A stretch of 64,000 nt of DNA from Ceratobasidium sp. AG-K (GCA_037039685.1 JAWNGF010000003.1:1612001-1676000); one strand, 5' to 3'. Counted from the stretch's first letter, positions 46,752 to 59,113 are shown. Notes: generated by a model not told the origin, from the sequence alone. Made by a program: numbers and translations.

Positions 46752-49689
46752 CTACCAAGCCTCGGGCATCCCCATCTCCCCCAGCCCGGTCCACCCCGGG
46801 CCGAAGGGCAAAAACACGCCATCAGAGCCATTAATGGGCAATCCCAAATCAGTGAGACTCTGTAAAGCGATGATCAGTTCAGATTCAAGCGCGGTGGCGT
46901 TTTATCGGGTTGGGGAAAAGTGTGGGGTACAGACCTGCACACAGACACTCACCGCCTCTTGGAGCCACAATGGGATATTGGACGGACTAAACATGCTGTC
47001 CGCCGGCCAGGAGAAGGACATGTCGTCCAAGACGCCCATCCCTGTCAGGCCTGTTACGGACTCGTACATGCCACTCGCGACGGCAGCAACGTCAATAGCG
47101 GTGGCTGCGTCTCCGGGTTGGAGTGCAGGCGTCGTCATTCCAATCTTGCGTCGCAGATTGGTGAGCATCACTCGGAGCGTAAGCGCATATCGCTCGGCGG
47201 CGACTTCGCTCAGGAGGTTTGCAAGCTGGTCTACCTGCACAGCAATGGCAGACAGGTCTACCTCGCCCGGGAACAAGTTGGCCACCTTGAGCAGGAACAG
47301 GCCAGAGAACGCAGCGGTGACTAGGCTATCGTGGACGGCGTATCGCAAGGCTGCGCGGTAGGCTGGCGAATTAAGGAATATCGCTAGACAATTAGTCGCA
47401 GCTTCCTTGGCCTGGAATGCGAGCTCGCGTTGCTCAAACGGCATCTTGTCCCAAGACACACCACGCAGCGCCACGCAAACGAGCCAGAGCTTCGCATAAT
47501 ACAGCTCGCCAGATAAGATTTTGCGGAGTAGCGAATCTTCGTCCATCGTGGGGCCTGGAATGCGGTTAGCTCGCGTATTAAGCGCGTAGAACCCAACCCA
47601 CGGTGTAGCTCATCACAGTCCGACCACCATTTGTCGAGTGCAATGTTCGCACGCCGAATAAACGCCAACGTGCTGTGGTTCACTTGACCGTTGAGCGGGG
47701 AAAGCGTTTCATATATTTGAGCTGGGGAGGAAATTAGCATGCCGTATTGCACTTGGTGCATTGCTTACTCTTTTGGATAATCAACTCAATTTGAGACACG
47801 AGCCGCACATCGGTGGGCGAAGCCATGGGATGGGAGAGCAAGAGCCGACAATGCCTAATGGAACTCTCATCCCGAAGGATTACTGGGCGCCCTGTTCCAA
47901 GGCTCATCCTGCCAGCAGGGTCAGCTGAATTCGGGAATGGCGTCGATGATGCTTACTGATGATCAAACCAGTATAGACAAAGCCAGATTCGGGCAGAAAC
48001 AACCAAATCACGCTCTTCCGCCTCACTGCGCTTTCCTTCCGACGGACCATCGGCCAACTTTTCGAGCGCCCGATGGAGACCGAGATCCAATGCCATTCGC
48101 ATTGCATGCCCGCTCGGCAGCCAGCCATTTGTGCTCCATGCCGACAACAATAACATGGCTAGGCATGTTCAGGCCACGGGATCAAGAATAACAAATTAGA
48201 TGTGTAACTGACCTTGAACGGCCTCTTTCCGCACGACGGGACCAAACAATGTCGACCGCGCAATGCCCTGGGCTTCTTCTAGGCACCTGTGAAATGTCGC
48301 GCCCGGCTGACCGTTGCCCACGCGAATCTTCGCAGCCACCGCTAATATTGCGTCGAAGCAAAATGGCGTTCGGTCACGCAGGCTCTCGAATGTATCATAG
48401 GCAGGATCGAATAACGGGATAAACAAATGGCAGCCCGAGAAGAATCTAGAAACAATTGAGACAATTCCAACAAATAAGCTTTATGCGCTTACATGTTGTA
48501 GAGTTCTCGAGCCTCCTCCTCGCGAACCAGGCCCTGCAGGTAGTCGGTTAATACCCTGTGTTTAATCAAGAAAATCACCGACCTTCTCGAGGACATTAGG
48601 AAAAGCATTCCGAGGGGTAGGTTCGACTCGTTTGCGTTTCTTGACACGACTGTAGGCATCGCGGCTGCCGAACGATTAGCGTTTCATCCACGCCAATTGG
48701 TCCCGACATACCGTGGGGAGAGGCTCGGACCCGCAGCAGCCTCGACGGCCGCGTTGGCAAGACCTTGGAGCGCCTCGATGGGGGCGTTGAGTGCAGATCG
48801 CGGCAGAGTGTCCTCCGACTCGTCATCTGATGATGGTGCTGTGGACGGGACAATTCCGTATGTTGCAAATTTGTGCGGCTGCACGAGATTAATCAAGGTG
48901 TTGGGATGAGCGGGCGGAACTTACTGGAGGAGCAAAGCCGGGGAGAGGGGGGAACTTTTTGCGGGGAGGGGATCGGTCGTCGTCGTAGTACCCCTCCCGA
49001 TTGGACGAAGGCACGACGGGCTGTGGAGTAAACGAGACGTCGTTTCGGGGAGATTCGGACATGGAGGGATAGGTCGATGCAGACTGGGGCGTCGGGGGAA
49101 TGCCATTGGCCGGGTATTGTGCCCCGCCCTGGTTCTGGATGGCAGACAGAATGCGATCGAGCGACGACTGCATGCCAATCATTTGGGACTGCATCATCTG
49201 GTACTGACCCTCTAAGCGCGAGACCCGTCTGGAGCCATGTCAGCGAGAGCCGGTGAGTCAGCGTCGTACGTACTCGACAGAGCCATTGTTGGTTACACCA
49301 TTCGTCTGTTGGTTTTTCTTTTCTGGCTTTTCGAATACACACTGTGTGCCACTCATCTGACATCGGCGACAGGGAGACTGTGCGGGGTCAGCGATCGAAC
49401 TATATCGGGGCGGGGGTCTCACCTCTCCCTCGCATCGATTCTTGCCCTTTCGGCAGGCCGTGCAGGCCCGTGCGCCGCGCTTAGGAATGCTGGTGGGCGG
49501 GGGTCCGGGCGTCGCTGACGGCATCTGGGGGTGAGAGGGGTACTGCCCATTCGGGGGATGCATCTGGTGCATGGGCATCGTGGCATACTGCTGAGAGTCG
49601 CTGCCAGTGTTGGACGTGTAGCTCATCGCTCGCTTGCGCTTTGCATGTGGGGGTTCCGAGGTCGAGGTGGACGATGGAGAGAGAGACAT
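46752..49689 (-). CDS. Zn(II)2Cys6 fungal transcription factor
   Basis: ATG 49689 leads to a Ser/Pro/Gln-rich start and then the binuclear zinc cluster RACTACRKGKNRCEG / PCRRCQMSGTQCVFEKPEKK, split by an intron inside the cluster; six Cys are spaced CX2CX6C...CX2CX6C. A coiled-coil-like linker follows (RLEGQYQMMQSQMIGMQSSL), then the fungal-specific middle homology domain: CHLFIPLFDPAYDTF, FDAILAVAAKIR, SGHAMRMALDLGLHRALEKL and WLCLYWFDHQMSLGTGRPVI. The C-terminus ends GMPEAW, stop 46752-46754. Such proteins bind CGG-type sites and control metabolic genes. The cluster sequence faintly recalls protease/nutrient regulators (PrtT-like), but I cannot assign a target. No neighbouring pathway cluster is obvious. 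Confidence 0.88.
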
Positions 49690-51173
49690 GCCGCAATACC
49701 ACGTGAGCGATCAAATTGCTTGGCTCGATGTCGTTGTGGCGGGTGTCCTAGCAGCGGGGCTGATAGAGATCGCGCCCTGCGGGGGACTGGGGAACCGACT
49801 TTTAAAACCCCCCAAATCAAACTCACGTGGGCTGACAGAACCACCCCGAACCTCGGCAATCCGCACAGCTTCTCACGATTGCCATTTTCGGTCCTACACG
49901 AGCTCATGATCTCCCGTTCGCAAGCTTAATGTCCCGTCCGTTTATCTTCGTAATAACCCATCTGCTGTACCTAGGAACACACCCGCGTTGTCCCATGGAG
50001 CGGAATCTCTCCGTACGGAAACCCTTCGATTGGACAGTTTCCTGCTTCCTGGCATTTCAGACTGTAAAATCCTGCCGACGCCTCGAGGTCGCAAGAAATG
50101 CACGCCGTGGTCGGCCTCGGGATTAGCGGAATGGCTACCCAACCGAATGTCATCCGAGCTTTACGCCCAGCGGCGTCAACTCGGTGTCCTCCCACCCAGG
50201 TAGTTCTGCCCTGGTTACGCGCGTCAAGTTGGGAAGTACAATGGCTGGGCTCTGAGCGTCCCGGAAGCCCAAAAGCATTCTAACCACCGCGATCTCACGC
50301 GAACATCGCATTAAGCTCCACCGGCGAACCAGTGTATCACCCCAGTCGGCCAGTTTTGCTCAACTGACCTACTTGGGAGCCAATATCCAGTAATGTCCTC
50401 GTGCACATGGCACCTGAGCATTTGCCTTCTAGCTCTGTTCCTCTCGATTGACTTGTCCTTCTTGCCTTCGGTGATAATGCTATAAGTTTCAGTGGCATGG
50501 TTGCCTAGCGATTAGCGCGATGCTCAGCAGACCTCGTCGGGAGATCAGAGCGCAGCCCACACATAACGCCGGTACCGTGCATCAAGGGTAGCACATCCTC
50601 TCGTATGCTCCATCGAACGGATGTACGCGTCCGATCGGCCAGTCACGACGACTGCGAGGCCCTGAGCGCACGCGTCTAAAGCATCCCTCGATGACAGTTT
50701 GGCCACGCGAGTGAGTTACACCGACCCAGCGCCGACTGATCTCCGTTGGTCGCCGTCGGTGTTCCTTTGGACCTAGACTAATTATAGGGCTTTTGAACTT
50801 CTTGTTCAAGTCCTCGGGAAGTTGAAATGCCACATGGCGACCGTCTACGTCGTTCGCGTGGGGGACATCCCCATTTACTATGTACAGTTTGGTGGCTGCG
50901 GATTTATGGCGGAGAATTTGTGCCATGTCAGTTGGGTTATAGGTGTGGTATGTGTGGTATCTCGGTGAACAGACCGCCGGCGAGAGAGCCCGAGTTGTGT
51001 CGAGGGCCGAATGAATGCGTCTTCCAAGTTGCACGTGACTATTGGAATTTGCCATCATCTCCCCACAACTTGGTCCTTGCGACGAGCCAATCACTCCAAC
51101 TTGGATACATGAATGCGTCTAGATATATCTCGTTGTATAGGGTGATATAAAGTTTACATATTATTTCGAAACT
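49690..51173. other. Large divergent intergenic region with one doubtful small ORF
   Basis: These 1.5 kb separate the Zn2Cys6 gene and OMA1. A minus-strand frame (Met at 50928, stop 50582) reads MAQILRHKSAATKLYIVNGD, then VAFQLPEDLNKKF, and might encode a ~115-residue protein, but it has no domain I know and its last half looks non-coding. No tRNA, repeat or mobile element was found. Confidence 0.35.
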
Positions 51174-53220
51174 ATGTTGCGCCGAACCGCACACAACATT
51201 TACCGAAATCCCCTGCTCAACCCTACCGCACGATTAGGTTTCAGTCCAACCGGGTATTCGACCTTGAGGGTCAACAAGTCGTTTCCCTCGCTCAGGACTG
51301 AGCGGCTAGGTCCCGCGTCGCTATCTTTGGCATATCGGCTCGGTTCCTCGCCGTTTCGAAGTACTATTCGGCAGCAGTATCCTACTCCACTTTACACCGC
51401 GATTCGCAGCTTTCACACAACCCCACCTCGACGAGACGTATTCTTTGTCGCATTTCCCGCTCTCAAAGCCCAACTCTTAGCAATTACCCGGTTTACATTG
51501 GTCTTGCTTCCGTTCATCTGGCGCTACCGGCAAGTTCACACATATTTCTTTGCGCAGTCAAGCTAACGCCTCTCTCCAGAATATGGAAGAAATATCCTCG
51601 GTGGAGCTTGGCCATACTCCAGATTCCCGTAACTAAACTTTACCTACTGCCGAGCGTTTACTCACGCTAAAAATACCCTAGATCTTCGCAATTTGCTTAA
51701 TCATTGCGCTCGCGTTGGACCAATCTCCCCGAACGCAACGATGGCGATTGTTAATGATGTCCAAGCGAGAAGAGATGGAATGGGCTCGGTCTCGATTTAC
51801 CGAATGCCTCCTCGACGATGGGCCCCATTTGCTTAAAGAAGGCGACCCGCGCGTGGATCAAGTACGTCGTGTTGCTGCACGATTGTTTGTTGCGGTCGAG
51901 GATGAAGACCTCGATATGGACCACGTTGTGTCGAGTCCGGGGTGGCCTCCGAGGAATCAAGAAGCGCGACCTGACCAGTTGTAAGTTGGTTGGGGAGGTT
52001 TGAACGTATCTGACGTGAATGAATGCAGGCAAGGGCCGGTAGGTCCTTGGGCGACTGGGCAGCGAGTGCATGTTACGCCTGCGTCATTTGGAAAGCTACA
52101 GGCGCAGCTGATGTACCCACCGAGCGCGGTAGCCAAAAGCGCGTTGATGCCGTTTCGTCCAGAGACTTCGAACCCCACAAAGGTTATCGATGATCAGTCG
52201 TGGAAACTCTATGTAGTCGACCAGGTAAGCAATGCATTCTTGTCAAGGACGGAACTAATAATAACCGTGTGCCCAGCCCAAGATCAATGCGTTTGCGCTA
52301 CCAACTAGGGAGATTTTCGTGTATACAGGCCTGATCGACCTTTTGGAGGATGATACTCTTTTGGCTGGTGTGCTGGCACATGAGATTGCGCATGTGACCC
52401 AGCGACACGCGGTTGAGAATGTGAGTATCAAACGTTGTTGGTTCGAGACGATCAATAAACTTTAGTCTCGCAGGCAGGGGTAAGTCTGAAAGTCTACAGT
52501 GACTTCAAGCTGACTCGGTGCCAGTTTCTCAATATCGCCGCTATCTTCTTTGATACCCTGAGAGGAATTTCGTTTGCCCTTACCGTATCATTTCCGTTGT
52601 AAGTAATTGTTATTAACCATGCGATAGCTGCTCATGTGGTGCAGCGTCACTGATGGCATCGGCACAATACTGAACATGATGAACAACTATGTTGCCGATC
52701 GCGCGTACTCTCGCAAGCTGGAATCCGAAGCTGACGCCGTTGGACTAGAGGTATGTTCGCCTATGCATGCGTAGAGCCGGTCATGACGCTTGATTTCAGT
52801 TTATGGCGCGAGCAGGCTACGATCCACGGTACGCGCTGGATCTCTGGGAAGTCATGGCAGCCGTCGAGTGAGTGGTTCTTGGAATGCATCACGCGGTGCG
52901 CTGACTGATAACGGCTAATCGTACAGAGAAGACGCGGCTGCAGCTGGGCAGGCAGTTTCGATCTCAGAGACGTTGCCTTTTCTGCGGACGCATCCTTCTT
53001 CGATTCAGCGACAAAAGGCAAGTGATCGGTTGGGAGAAACAGGGTGCTAATGATGTATTAGGACTTGGAAAAGTTGATGCCCAAGGCCATGCGCATGTAT
53101 GTCGACTCGCCACTGCGTCCGCGACCCAACCAGAAGCAGCCCGAGGAGCAGCCCAAGGAGGAACAAGATCAACCGTCTGGAATTGCACAGGAGTACGAGA
53201 GCGAAACGACTTCGGCTTGA
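51174..53220 (+). CDS. OMA1: Mitochondrial metalloprotease OMA1
   Basis: ATG 51174 starts an Arg/Ser-rich mitochondrial presequence (MLRRTAHNIYRNPLLNPTAR). A TM region follows (LLAITRFTLVLLPFIWRY and IFAICLIIALAL). The M48 domain has INAFALPTREIFVYTGLIDL, LAGVLAHEIAHVTQRHAVEN with the zinc-binding HEIAH, a hydrophobic stretch (FLNIAAIFFDTLRGISFALT), and RKLESEADAVGLEFMARAGY with the third ligand Glu. The C-terminal LPFLRTHPSSIQRQKDLEKL is the usual end of the fold. OMA1 cleaves inner-membrane proteins during stress. A Gln/Glu/Pro-rich tail (QKQPEEQPKEEQDQ) extends past the domain. The stop is at 53218-53220. Introns are short and keep frame at the junctions checked. Confidence 0.92.
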
Positions 53221-54790
53221 ACGAATGTAGGATGAACAAAATGTTTGTTGTACTTGAAAATGTGAGCATTTGCCTGCACGATCGTGTGGCAGCAAAAGCA
53301 TACTACATGCACGGGTACGAGGATCCCCAATTACGCGTGCTCTGATTGGTTTGGTTTATTGGGCCTAGTTGGCCTGGGTCGGCAGCAGCCCCACGCTTGG
53401 CAGATATGGTAATAGGGGCGCGCTCTATTTACTAATTCACGTCGAAGCCTAGCATTTGTAGTGCATGGACCCCAGAGTGGTCACGCGCGGTCCATTGGCC
53501 GCCCATGAGCGGTGACCGGAGAGGGAAACCACCGGGGAACTGGACTGTAGTCCGGGGTTCCTATGGAATTGCGGTGAGCATCAAAGCCCCGCTTAAATCC
53601 GAATGGTAGCGCATACACTGTGTGCAAGTTGACCCAAACGTGAAGCAAGCTCTGTCTGTGCGTATGTGTGTTATCTCGTCGCTCTCCATCGCCGTGCAAC
53701 TTGGGCCGGGAGTAATCCCCTTGGGCCAAAGGTCCATATGACGCAGCTCAGCTCCGTGGAGCCTCCTAACTCTGTGCTTCTCCCGCCCGGTCATTGCCCA
53801 TGAGCGGCCCAACGGATTGCGCCTGACCGCGCTCGTTGGGCCATCGCGCTCTATAAGAACCTGCCCGCCCGAGCCAGAGACGACAGCACCCTCCTCTACC
53901 CATCCGCCTCTGGGCTCTCAGCCTCCTGCTCACCTCTTACTCAGCTCCTACTCAATCTCCTACTCAACCTCTCTTGTAAACGACGACAATGTCGTTCTCG
54001 ATGCCCTCAATATGGTAGCGTACAGCTCTTTTGCTTTCAATGCATGGCATTGCCATCCAGTGCTGACTTACTTCTGACAGATCTTGGGCGGGCGACGACG
54101 CCCAGTTAATCCATCCCTACTCTTTCTACATCGACATCCGGTATACCAAGTTGGACGCGATCCGCGCCAAAGGGGATGGTAAGCACATCTTTGCACAGTA
54201 TCGATGACACTGACTAACTTGCCAAATCAGTACCTTCCAGGGTTAGCTTCCAATCGCCCGGATCTGGTAGGCGGGGCTCCATTCCCATCGTCTTGCTAGG
54301 TCTGTGGTCAACCGCGAGCTAGATCCGAGCCCTTGCTCAATGTTCATGCGCCTGACAAGCCTTGACGATGAGCTCGGGCCCCCGAGGGCCATAGGCCGTC
54401 GGGATGGAATGGACATTTTGCTGGCAACTGGCTGCTCATAGAGTGCCAGAGGGTAAGCTTGGACCGGTCTGAGTAATTCGCGCTGGGACGACTACAAGTG
54501 GCAAGTGGTGATCTAGGGCCGATGCCGAAACTAACTTTATCTCCAATAGCCACGATCCCACAGGCGGGGCTACCTGGGATGCGGATTTTCTTGAATATTT
54601 TTTGACTGGATGTATAATGATTTGTCTTCAAACCAAATGATAAACTCCTAAACTCCTATCTTAAGTTGGATCCTCGGAAAGTAGAGCCAAGTGAAGCAAG
54701 CGCCCAAATGATGTAATCAGAAATTCATTCTTCAGGGTTTGCCCTTGAGCGCCGAGACGCGTCTGCCTCGCGCATCCAGAGTCCACCAAA
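53221..54790. other. Long intergenic region with an orphan promoter-like segment
   Basis: A TATA box at 53852-53857 is followed by a C/T-rich leader and ATG 53990 (MSFSMPSI). A possible intron (54015-54081, ending in CTGACAG) leads to SWAGDDAQLIHPYSFYIDI and a second possible intron (about 54180-54231). The first join, however, makes TGA, so no intact small gene can be written. It may be a non-coding transcript, a gene with a missing base, or a relic. The rest carries only chance frames. Confidence 0.35.
53852..53857 (+). promoter_or_regulatory. TATA-like box without an assigned gene
   Basis: TATAAG in a GC-rich setting is followed by a ~130-base pyrimidine-rich stretch and an ATG at 53990, the layout of a highly expressed fungal promoter. 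No intact gene follows. Confidence 0.35.
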
Positions 54791-56920
54791 ATGTCGAGCA
54801 TAGAATTGATCAACCCAAAGGCGGAGAGCGTTCGACGCGCCGCCGCTTTGCAGGTGGGTATATTCGCTCCGACTATTGCTACCTGCTCATTTGACGTAGG
54901 TCAACACCAATGGAGCGATGGGTCTCGCCAATGTGGTCAAAGGAAATTTGGGTATGGACATGGTTTATCTTGGGATGTCGCGTCTAAAGCTATGTATACA
55001 GGTCCTAGAGGGACAATCAAAATGCTGGTGGACGGAGCTGGAAATATTAAAATGACCAAGGCAAGTGGGTACCTTGAATCAATTTTGCTCTGCTTACCGA
55101 GATGGTTTAGGATGGAAAAGTATTGCTATCCGAGATGCAAATCCAGGCAAGTCAAGTATATCCACTCTTTCTGTCAATCTAACATGGCGCAGAACCCCAC
55201 AGCGGCAATGATCGCGCGCACTGCAGTTGCACAAGATGACCAAGTCGGAGATGGCACTACCTCTGTGGTACTTTTGGTCGGCGAACTCTTGAAGCAGGCC
55301 GACCGCTACATCTCGGAGGGTGTGCATCCTACTGTAATTGCAGAGGGATTCGATCTCGCCAAGAAGGAGGCGTTGGAGGTGGGTCTCAGTGCAAAGAAAC
55401 CCGGCTAGTCTGACTCTCGTCCAGTTCCTTGAAACCTACAAAATCCCTAGCAAACTCGATCGCGCTCAGCTTATTTCTGTGGCCCATACCTCCCTTTCCA
55501 CCAAACTGCACCCCCGACTCGCCACGCAACTCGCACCCGATATCGTCGATGCGGTGCTTTGCATTCGTCCTCCGCCACCTGCCGAGGGTGCCACTGGCAT
55601 CGACGCAATCCGGGAGCCCATTGATTTGCACATGGTCGAAATCATGAAGATGCAACACAGGACAGACTCGGATACCCAGCTTGTTCGAGGGTTGGTCCTC
55701 GACCACGGCGCGAGACATCCGGACATGCCAAAGAGGGTCGAAAATGCGTTTATCCTGACTCTGAACGTGAGTCTCGAGTACGAAAAGACGTGAGTGCTTG
55801 TGTGATGTTGCGGAACTACTCATAACCCGAGCAGCGAGGTCAACTCTGGGTTCTTTTACTCGTCTGCAGACCAACGCGAGAAGCTCGTCGAATCAGAACG
55901 CCGTCACGTCGATGCCAAGCTCAAAAAGATTGTCGAACTCAAGAACTTGGTGTGCGACCAAGCCGTCGGAGCCAATGAGAAACCCAAAGGTTTCGTTGTA
56001 ATTAGCCAAAAGGGTATAGACCCTCTGTCTCTTGATGTTCTCGTTAAAAACGGCATCTTTGCGTTACGGCGCGCCAAGCGGAGAAATATGGAGCGGCGAG
56101 TTGCTTGATTCTGCTTCTGCATGCTTTGATGCTAAACCCACCTGTAGCTTGCAGCTGATTGCCGGAGGTGTGGCACAAAACTCGGTCGATGACCTCACAC
56201 CCGATGTCTTAGGCTATGCCGGCCTGGTTTACGAACATACCCTGGGCGAAGAGAAATACACGTTTGTCGAAGATGTCAAGGAACCCAAGGGTGTAACGCT
56301 GTTGATCAAAGGTAAATTGACCGCTCTGTCCTATTGCCCATGCTCATGCGTGTAGGCCCGAATGCGCACACCATTGCACAGATTCAAGACAGCTTGCGCG
56401 ACGGCTTGCGTGCGGTCAAAAATGCCATCGAGGATGAGCACTTGGTGCCAGGTGCTGGTGCGTTCGAGGTCGCCTGTGCAGCCCACCTGTCCGGCCCGGT
56501 CAAAAAGGCCGCCAAAGGCCGCACCAAGTTGGGTGTGCAAGCATACTCGGATGCGCTTTTGATCATCCCGAAGACCCTTGCGGCGAATGGTGGATTCGAT
56601 GTTCAAGATGCCATTGTTGCAGTCCAAGTATGTCCGGCAGTTGAAAGCTCAATGGATGCTGACTAGCACAGGACGAGCAATCATCGGGCAACATTGTTGG
56701 AATTAATCTGACGAGCGGCGAGCCGTTTGATCCTACCGTCGATGGTGTCTGGGATAACTATCGCGTTAAGCGACAAATGCTGCATTCATGGTGAGCAGAT
56801 TCGTTGTCTAATCTTCATCGGCTAACCCTTTACAGTTCTGTGATTGCCGTGAACCTTCTTTCGACGGATGAAATTTTGAGGGCAGGTCGGTCTAGCTTGA
56901 AGCCGGATGGCGCTCAGTAG
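54791..56920 (+). CDS. CCT6: Cytosolic chaperonin CCT subunit zeta
   Basis: [20 protein letters not shown] begins at 54791. Spliced blocks are [59 protein letters not shown] (GDGTT nucleotide-binding motif), [80 protein letters not shown] and [40 protein letters not shown] marks subunit zeta. CCT folds actin and tubulin. One intron, 56096..56147 (52 bases), begins GCGAGT, a GC donor; it joins RRNMER to LQLIAGG in frame. Another 5' exon boundary lies within the first 60 codons. The stop TAG is at 56918-56920, and CPA1 follows on the same strand. Confidence 0.93.
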
Positions 56921-57113
56921 AGCGACAAGTACACAACCGATAATGATTATTATATGCGTTTCTGCTCGAGTGAAATCCAAATATAGAAGTATGAGATTGT
57001 GCGAGTTTTGCGCCGGGTCACGTGCGCGGTATCTCGGCCGAGTCATTAAACTCGCAAAAACTGAATCCGACGTCAACCTTGAAATCTTCCCAGTGCAGCG
57101 GGGTTTCTTGTAC

Positions 57114-57233
57114 ATGCCCTATCTCCTGAACACAAGGAACGAGTATGTCAAGACGCTGCACCCCTCGTGCGCCGCTGACCTAAAATTTCACAGCTATCTT
57201 TCCGATCTCATCTTTTCGCTCCTCGGTCACTAG
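57114..57233 (+). promoter_or_regulatory. Upstream ORF of CPA1: arginine attenuator peptide (AAP)
   Basis: ATG 57114 opens a short frame. A 51-base intron (57143..57193: donor GTATGT, branch-like CTGAC, acceptor CACAG) splices GA to C, creating an Asp codon and the core D-Y-L-S-D, then L-I-F-S-L and stop TAG 57231-57233. The product is 22 residues. In the yeast and Neurospora AAPs, arginine makes this peptide stall the ribosome at the stop and lower CPA1 output. Their core (DYLSDHLW / DYISDHIW) and the 12 residues between core Asp and stop are matched here, with Phe at the Trp position. The CPA1 ATG lies only 8 bases beyond the stop. Confidence 0.85.
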
Positions 57234-57241
57234 AATCAGCC

Positions 57242-58558
57242 ATGTCCTTCTTCGTTCGCAATCGTACAGCAAAACCTCTCCTCAGCCTCATCCGCCAGTA
57301 TGCTTCTCACGCAAATCCACCTGCGGTATTACATCTCAAGACGGGCCAGTCGTTCTCTGGTCATTCATTTGGTGCGCCGCGTAGCATTTTTGGCGAAACC
57401 GTGTTTTCTACTTCCATTACTTCCTGTAAGTTCTGGACATCCTTGACTGTAATTTACTGATCGCGCACAGATACCGAGTCTATGACCGACCCATCATACC
57501 GCGGTCAAATTTTGGTGTTCACCACCCCGTTGATCGGCAACTATGGCGTCCCCAACAACAAGACCCCTGTTGACTCTCAAGATGTCGGCGTACTTCTCGA
57601 GTCTCAGGGCATCCAATGCGCCGCCGTTGTGGTAGCCGATGTTGCCGAGCGATTCTCTCACCACCAGGCAGTCGAGTCGCTGGCTGACTGGTGCAAGCGA
57701 CACAATGTCCCTGGCATTACCGGTGTTGATACTCGTGCCGTCACTCGCTTGCTGCGTGACCAGGGCACGACTCTTGGACGGATCGCCATTGGGCCTGATT
57801 CGACGCTTCCTCCACCCCAAGAGTCAGAGTACTGGGATCCTTCCAAGGAAAACCTCGTAGACCAGGTTTCGACGCGCGAAGTGTACACGCTCAACCCTTC
57901 GGGGGACATCAAGATCGCCGTTCTCGATTTTGGTGCCAAGGCCAACATTACTCGTTCGCTCGTTCGTCGGGGCGCAGCCGTGACCGTCTTTCCCTGGAAC
58001 TATGACTTCAATAGTGTCCGTGACCAATATGATGGACTGTTCTTGTCCAACGGCCCTGGCGACCCAATGCAATGCATCGACGCTGCGATGAAGCTGCGAA
58101 CGACGATCCAAGAGTGGAATCGGCCGGTGTTTGGTATTTGCATGGGGCACCAGATTATTGGCATTGCCGCCGGTCTCGAGGCATATCGCATGACGTTTGG
58201 GAACCGTGGGCACAATCAACCTGTGCTTGCGCTCGCCAACTCGGGCTCGATCAAGGCTGGCCGTGTCTATGTAACAAGGTCAGTACGAGTAGAGCTTTGT
58301 GTGCTTGTACTCATTCGCTCCAGCCAAAACCACCAGTACGCATTGACGTTGCAAGACCCATTCCCGCAAGACTGGGAGCCTTTCTTTATCAACTGCAACG
58401 ACTCGTCGGTCGAAGGTATCAAGTCGACGACCGAGTCGGGGAAACAGGTGTGGGGTGTTCAGTTCCACCCCGAGAGTGCGGGAGGCCCGTTGGACACGAT
58501 TGAGATGTTTACTGATTTTGTTGATACCTGTCGCGCTGGAAAGGCAGCGCGTGTGTAG
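57242..58558 (+). CDS. CPA1: Arginine-specific carbamoyl-phosphate synthase, small (glutaminase) subunit
   Basis: MSFFVRNRTAKPLLSLIRQY is a likely mitochondrial presequence. The N-terminal CPSase domain follows (VLHLKTGQSFSGHSFGAPRS, TSYTESMTDPSYRGQILVF), then NVPGITGVDTRAVTRLLRDQ and the class-I glutaminase: IAVLDFGAKANITRSL, FLSNGPGDPMQC, FGICMGHQIIGIAAGLEAYR (nucleophile Cys) and GVQFHPESAGGP (His and Glu). It takes ammonia from glutamine and passes it to the large subunit to make carbamoyl phosphate for arginine. Two introns were read: after ACTTCCT (donor GTAAGT, about 57427) and after ACAAG (donor GTCAGT, about 58279). Both keep frame (SYTESM; TSQNHQYAL). The stop is at 58556-58558. Output is probably controlled by the AAP uORF just upstream. 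Confidence 0.95.
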
Positions 58559-59113
58559 TTTCTCATAATTCTCGAATTGATTAGTCCTTGGTTCAGTAGT
58601 GGGGTGGCATTGTGTCCTGAATATATGCACTGACTCGGGCTGTTTACACTCTTGCCCATATCACATAACTGAAACATCACCTTTTGCACCCTTGGTCTCC
58701 GAGGAAAGATCTTAGGGGTAGGGTTGGGGTGGTCGTCCTGGGACTCGCAAACCACGTATTTACCTAGTGTAGCTTCCTCAGCTTCATAGTTTCGAAAAAT
58801 TAAATCCTTAGTGCAATTGAGCTCAGTATATTAATAGTCATTTTCCGATTACCTTTGAGTCATTTTATGTAGCTTATACAATAACATCCATTTGCTCTGT
58901 GCAATTGGATACCCTCGGCCGTATTGAATCACTTGGGACGCGGGATGCTGTTTCGTTACAACCTGCAATCATGAAGTGGACTGACATGGTCATCCCACAT
59001 ATGGGCTCGGGCAATAACCAGTTTCTATACAGGCGTATATACACTTAGAATGTAATTTTTTTACGAGTTGAAATAACGTCAAATCCTTGGGGACGTAAAA
59101 AGAGCAAAACGTT
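58559..59113. other. Intergenic region after CPA1
   Basis: This is AT-rich sequence between CPA1 and the tRNA gene. The minus-strand frame 58459-58755 is antisense to CPA1's end and not convincing. A T-run at 59058-59062 sits 52 bases downstream of the tRNA 3' end and could aid Pol III termination. Confidence 0.4.

Noticed and set aside
50582..51094. A minus-strand gene of about 170 codons
   Set aside because: The middle has some coding character, but there is no known domain and the C-terminal half is rich in Arg like a shadow frame. It is mentioned only as a doubtful ORF in the intergenic entry.
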